From: Apostichopus japonicus
Taxonomy: Eukaryota > Echinodermata > Holothuroidea > Aspidochirotida > Stichopodidae
DNA length: 64,000 bases
Reading direction: 5' to 3'
Assembly (NCBI RefSeq): GCF_037975245.1
Contig: NC_092562.1
Location: 22,211,054-22,275,053 of the forward strand
Position numbers and translations under genes: made by a program. Of this stretch, positions 60,601 to 64,000 are shown piece after piece. Numbering within the stretch: the first letter of the stretch is position 1; each line of letters opens with the position of its first letter. Below the pieces are notes generated by a model that searched no databases, was not told the DNA's origin, and was given only the letters and a program-made list of their open reading frames with translations.

Positions 60601-62526
60601 CCAGCTTTTGAGGCATCCAGTATATATATGATTACAATGGACACATGTAATTTGAACACTGTAACATCAAGATATTTTGTACTGTAGCTTAAAATACAAT
60701 ACTTTAGTCAAGATAAGAACATGTCACTAGTCATTTGTAACTGCCCTTTTTGAAAGAAACAAAGAAATTAAATATAGTGTATGGTACTTAATGATTTTTA
60801 ATGCACACTACATGAATTCTCATTTTGTACCTCTGCAGACTCTTTCATGTCAGATACCATGACAACAATGGCTACTTTCTCTTGCCAAATCATCCACAAG
60901 AATGCATCGGCAGTATCTTCACTGGGACCTAGGAGAAGGTAAAGGTTTGCAATGAGTTTCAGGTAAACACAAAATCTGAGCATTTGATGAAAATATACAG
61001 TGAAAACTACTAATACAACAGAAAGGCATTTGAACACAGCAAGATATGTCTATTTTGAGAAGACATTTTTCCTTACATGTCTCATGAAGTATGTCATGAA
61101 ATGTCTTTGGCTAGGTAGGTTTGCATGAATTTTGAAGTTGGTTGTGAATTCGAAATGAAGGTTATTTTATTCAACCAGCAGCCTGATGAATAAGTAGTAG
61201 TGTCCTCTTTATTTGTAAAGCTGCTGTGTGAATAAGGGAAGCAGCATTTTATCACCTGGCAGCCAATACATAAGGAGATCAGGAGAAATGCTTGCACTAT
61301 TCATACCATACTGTTTGATATCATTAATTGTGGCTGCTCCTGAATCTCCCATAGGACAACTGTTTAGTTGCATGGAATACAGCTGGCTATGAAGCATGTA
61401 TTCCAAAAAAAATGCAAAAATGAGTACTGATTGCAATAAACATGTTTTTAGCACTCCATCTGATTGCTTTATTACTGTACCTGACGCACGACATGTGGGC
61501 AATAAACCACTATTCACCTGCTTTGTGGGCTAGTAGCCACAATTTTTCAAGATATGATGCTAGTAAATCACCAAATTGTATGTCAAATGCTCCATTTTTG
61601 CATACTTGATGGCATTAATGTTGGGCTTAGACCCATTTAAGGTTACAAAGAAAGATGAAATGAGTCATCTGCTGTGGAGATTTTCTACTTTGTAGGGTAT
61701 GAGACTCCCAATGCAAGGATCATGGATTCCCCTGTTTGATTTACACAAAATTCTTAAGAAAATTCATGAAGATAAAACTTGCATAGTTACTCTTCATACA
61801 AACGATCAGCAATGAGCAATGTGAAATCATCCATAAAGTCAGTCACCAATTATTTCAGTGTATTACAGGATTTGCCTAGGGTATACACAACACTGTTCAG
61901 AAATATGTCACACTTCCTTTACAACTTTCATACACCTATATTATACTCATGTTATCATGTATTCATGACATTTTTGGAAGGTGCACTATTATAGTTGAAT
62001 GCACTTTAGCCCGAACCTAAATTCCAACAGGCTTAGTGATATTTTGCCAAATTTTATATATGGAATATTGTATATATACATATAATGTATATATATATTC
62101 CAATTTATTGTACACAAGGTTCCTATACTCAAACAAGGTGGATCCACATACCAAGAATGAAATTATTAATTACTTTTGGAGTTCTGGAGCCTTTGCCCGA
62201 AAGGACCTTCCACCTTCAAAACAACTTGTACAGTTTGTATAACCACTAAGGTACAACCACATACTATATATATATATATATATATATATTCTTCAAGCTT
62301 TATTCTGGAGTTATCATGTGTAAGCGTTTTATTTTGACCTCTGATGAACTAAGGTGGACCCATATACCAAATACTGTGTGAACTTCATCCAGATACTTTT
62401 TAGTTGTGTTTACATGTCAAGGTATCCCTTACCCCTACCCCGCCCCCCCCCCCCCCTTTAAACACAAATGCAAAATGGTGAGAACTTACTTTCAGCAGCA
62501 ATGAAAGATTGTCTGTTGTGCTGATC
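53691..62526 (-). CDS. Receptor-type protein tyrosine phosphatase, cytoplasmic tandem PTP domains (D1 partial, D2)
   Basis: Thirteen exons joined in perfect phase encode about 474 residues: 62526-62490, 60928-60831, 60329-60201, 59796-59648, 59397-59262, 58341-58219, 57605-57515, 57266-57190, 56551-56417, 55884-55756, 55407-55280, 54566-54431, 53747-53691. D1 runs from RQSFIAAESPSEDTAD to AQYVFIYEVLL and lacks its N-terminal exon(s) with the KNRY loop. D2 runs from ENKNRNRFSKIIPLD to the C terminus KVA. Catalytic motifs are degenerate. D1 has WPY for WPD, HCSDGAGAT for HCSxGxGRT, and Gly for the Q-loop Gln. D2 has WPE, HCIDGVGHS and no Q-loop Gln. The product is probably a membrane-anchored pseudophosphatase. 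Extracellular and transmembrane exons lie above 62.5 kb, mostly outside the window. Confidence 0.9.
58219..62526 (-). CDS. Phosphatase D1 domain exons
   Basis: Exon order: 62526-62490 (DQHNRQSFIAAE), 60928-60831 (PSEDTADAFLWMIWQEKVAI), 60329-60201 (QTCSPYWPMKEG ... YSVRELLI), 59796-59648 (VTQFHYHSWPYRR ... PLLVHC), 59397-59262 (SDGAGATGTFIGLF ... INVVGTK) and 58341-58219 (AQYVFIYEVLLLAYQ). The nucleophilic Cys is kept, but the P-loop Arg is Ala, the general-acid Asp of WPD is Tyr, and the Gln of the Q loop is Gly. Loss of the Arg alone is known to abolish activity in classical PTPs. The donor after the HC exon (AG/GTTTTT) is weak but phase and homology support it. Confidence 0.88.
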
Positions 62527-64000
62527 CTGTGTGAAAAGACAAAGTTAAATATTAGCTGTAAATGATGACAACAGCAGACGGAATAGGGACTCAATATAAC
62601 TAGAATTGAAAGTAAGGTAACATTACGAATAGCCTTTGATTGGCTGTGAGATTACAGCTTTGGGCCTAGTGAATGCCTTTTCTCACAGATTTTTAAGATC
62701 CATTTCCTAAAGTATGTTAGTGTACAAAATGAAGAACACAGTTCTGCTCTTCTTTTATCGTAAGACTTACACAGTAAGGTTTTTCTTCTCTTGAAATTGA
62801 ATAAATTGTGTCTTGAGTTTGAACAAGTTCAGCAAATTCTGTTGCTCTTATTATTTGTGCATGGAAGTGTCATTTCAGGACTTTAAGGGGTGCTTTTAGC
62901 AAAATGTTTTCTACGCCCAGCTACAACCATGGTGTGGCGTTGTTCAACAATAGTTGACAATCATAAGTGCAATAATGTGCCCATACGTAAGTGATGTGAT
63001 TAGCTACATCTTCATTATATTCCAGTCCAATGTCTTCTTAAAACAATACTTTGAAAACAATGAGAGTAATGCTAAAAGATTGCTCAAAGATTTTGTTGTG
63101 ATGCTAGCAAGGTAAATTGGTATTTGTAGCTTCACTTCGATGCATATAGGTAGTACGAACTACTAGCACATAAGAATGAGATCCAAAGTTAAGTTTTGCC
63201 TTCTTGGAGACGAACATAGTTGACACATTGACCCTCACATAAACATTTGTGGAAATGTGAATGCTGCTAAACGATAATGTCAGTACCTGTAGTAGTCATG
63301 CTTCTTGGGATGTCAAAGAAGTATAAATCAACATTACATTTTTTTCAACCTAAACTTGTTGCTCTTCATACAAAATGTTCAAAGTTTTGTGGAGAATGTG
63401 CGTTACTGTTCAACTTGGAAGATGTAACTCCCATACTGTCGAGATTATAAACCCAATGAATGATTTCTCTTCTATTCCACAACCATATTTTCACCCTGTA
63501 AAAGTCATCAGCTATTTTAAAGCCAAATCTATGGATGTTATCAACAGGAAAAATTTATTTCTCCAAACCTGAGGAAATATGTAGCCCAATAGAACATTTG
63601 GCTTGAAAAGACATGAGCGTATATACTGGCACATTAGGGCGACATGTCTATTTTCACCGTGATTATTAGAAGGTAGGGGGGGGGGTCAAGTTTGATCCAG
63701 CTTTTACAGGTTGGCCGATATAAAAAGCAGAAAGATAGGGAGAACGCTGCAAAATGGTGCACAGTAGACAAGATAATTATTCAGAATGAAAGCATAAAAA
63801 CTAGAAAAGAACCAGCCAGAGAGAAGGGAGGCCAACTTCACTGGGGGGGGGGGGTAATGCTACACCCCTGGCAAAACTGGAGTAATTTACAACAAAAGAA
63901 AACATACCAAAACCCAGCAGTAAACTTACTGCAACTACCTTAGTTTTACCCACAAGCCCTCCAGCCACCAAGCTTCCTCTCTGTCTGTTAGAGCCTAGCT
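62527..64000 (-). other. Probable intron of the phosphatase gene; no D1 N-terminal exon recognised
   Basis: The exon carrying the D1 KNRY and DYINA motifs should end in phase 0 upstream of 62526. I searched the minus strand by eye and did not find it, so it may lie beyond 64,000. G-rich tracts lie at 63,676-63,684 and 63,843-63,852 and a C-tract at 62,444-62,457. Confidence 0.45.

Noticed and set aside
61209-61517. Minus-strand 102-codon frame in the phosphatase gene intron
   Set aside because: It contains no PTP motif, and the flanking exons (62490 and 60928) already join in phase.
63930-63984. Possible exon on the minus strand (CTAACAG / 55 bases / GTAAGT), reading QRGSLVAGGLVGKTKVVA
   Set aside because: Good splice sites, but no PTP motif and no phase partner found; could be chance.

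Overview
The window is animal nuclear DNA: split genes with GT-AG introns, many decayed non-LTR retrotransposons, a hAT-type DNA element, long TA tracts and no operon-like packing. Adhesion GPCRs (aGPCRs) carrying Calx-beta and HYR modules, together with repeats rich in AGGTCA half-sites, fit an echinoderm best (perhaps a sea cucumber). That assignment is inference. All protein-coding genes I could reconstruct are on the minus strand, so each reads from high to low coordinates. Almost no single long open frame is a real gene; the genes were rebuilt from short exons by matching splice sites, reading phase and family motifs.

From right to left. (1) About 62.5-53.7 kb: the cytoplasmic part of a receptor-type protein tyrosine phosphatase, 13 exons with tandem D1 and D2 domains. 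The reading frame is intact, but the P-loop arginine and other catalytic residues are missing in both domains. Its 5' end lies beyond the window or was not recognised. (2) About 53.6-46.8 kb: its probable 3' UTR, with a ~290 bp tandem duplication, and intergenic DNA. (3) 46.8-44.2 kb: a decayed minus-strand LINE. (4) About 43.9-19.35 kb: aGPCR gene B, apparently complete: non-coding first exon, signal peptide, 24-bp microexon, one unassigned exon, Calx-beta, two HYR-like exons, GAIN/GPS and a seven-helix domain, about 1,060 residues. The GPS cleavage triad is changed. One splice junction inside the GAIN domain is unresolved. (5) 19.3-13 kb: LINE remnants, a microsatellite and a long inverted repeat. 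(6) About 12.6 kb to the left edge: the 5' part of a paralogue, aGPCR gene A (non-coding exon, signal peptide, microexon, first Calx-beta half), leaving the window at position 1.

Genes A and B lie head to tail, and their 5' regions are collinear over about 13 kb (0.3-13.0 kb against 31.3-44.2 kb) with shared intronic and promoter-like sequence. The window therefore holds a local tandem duplication of an aGPCR locus, which then diverged through mobile-element insertions, an exon present only in B, and tandem copying of an HYR exon. In B all extracellular exons through the HYR modules are phase 1-1, so modules can be added or lost without breaking the frame.
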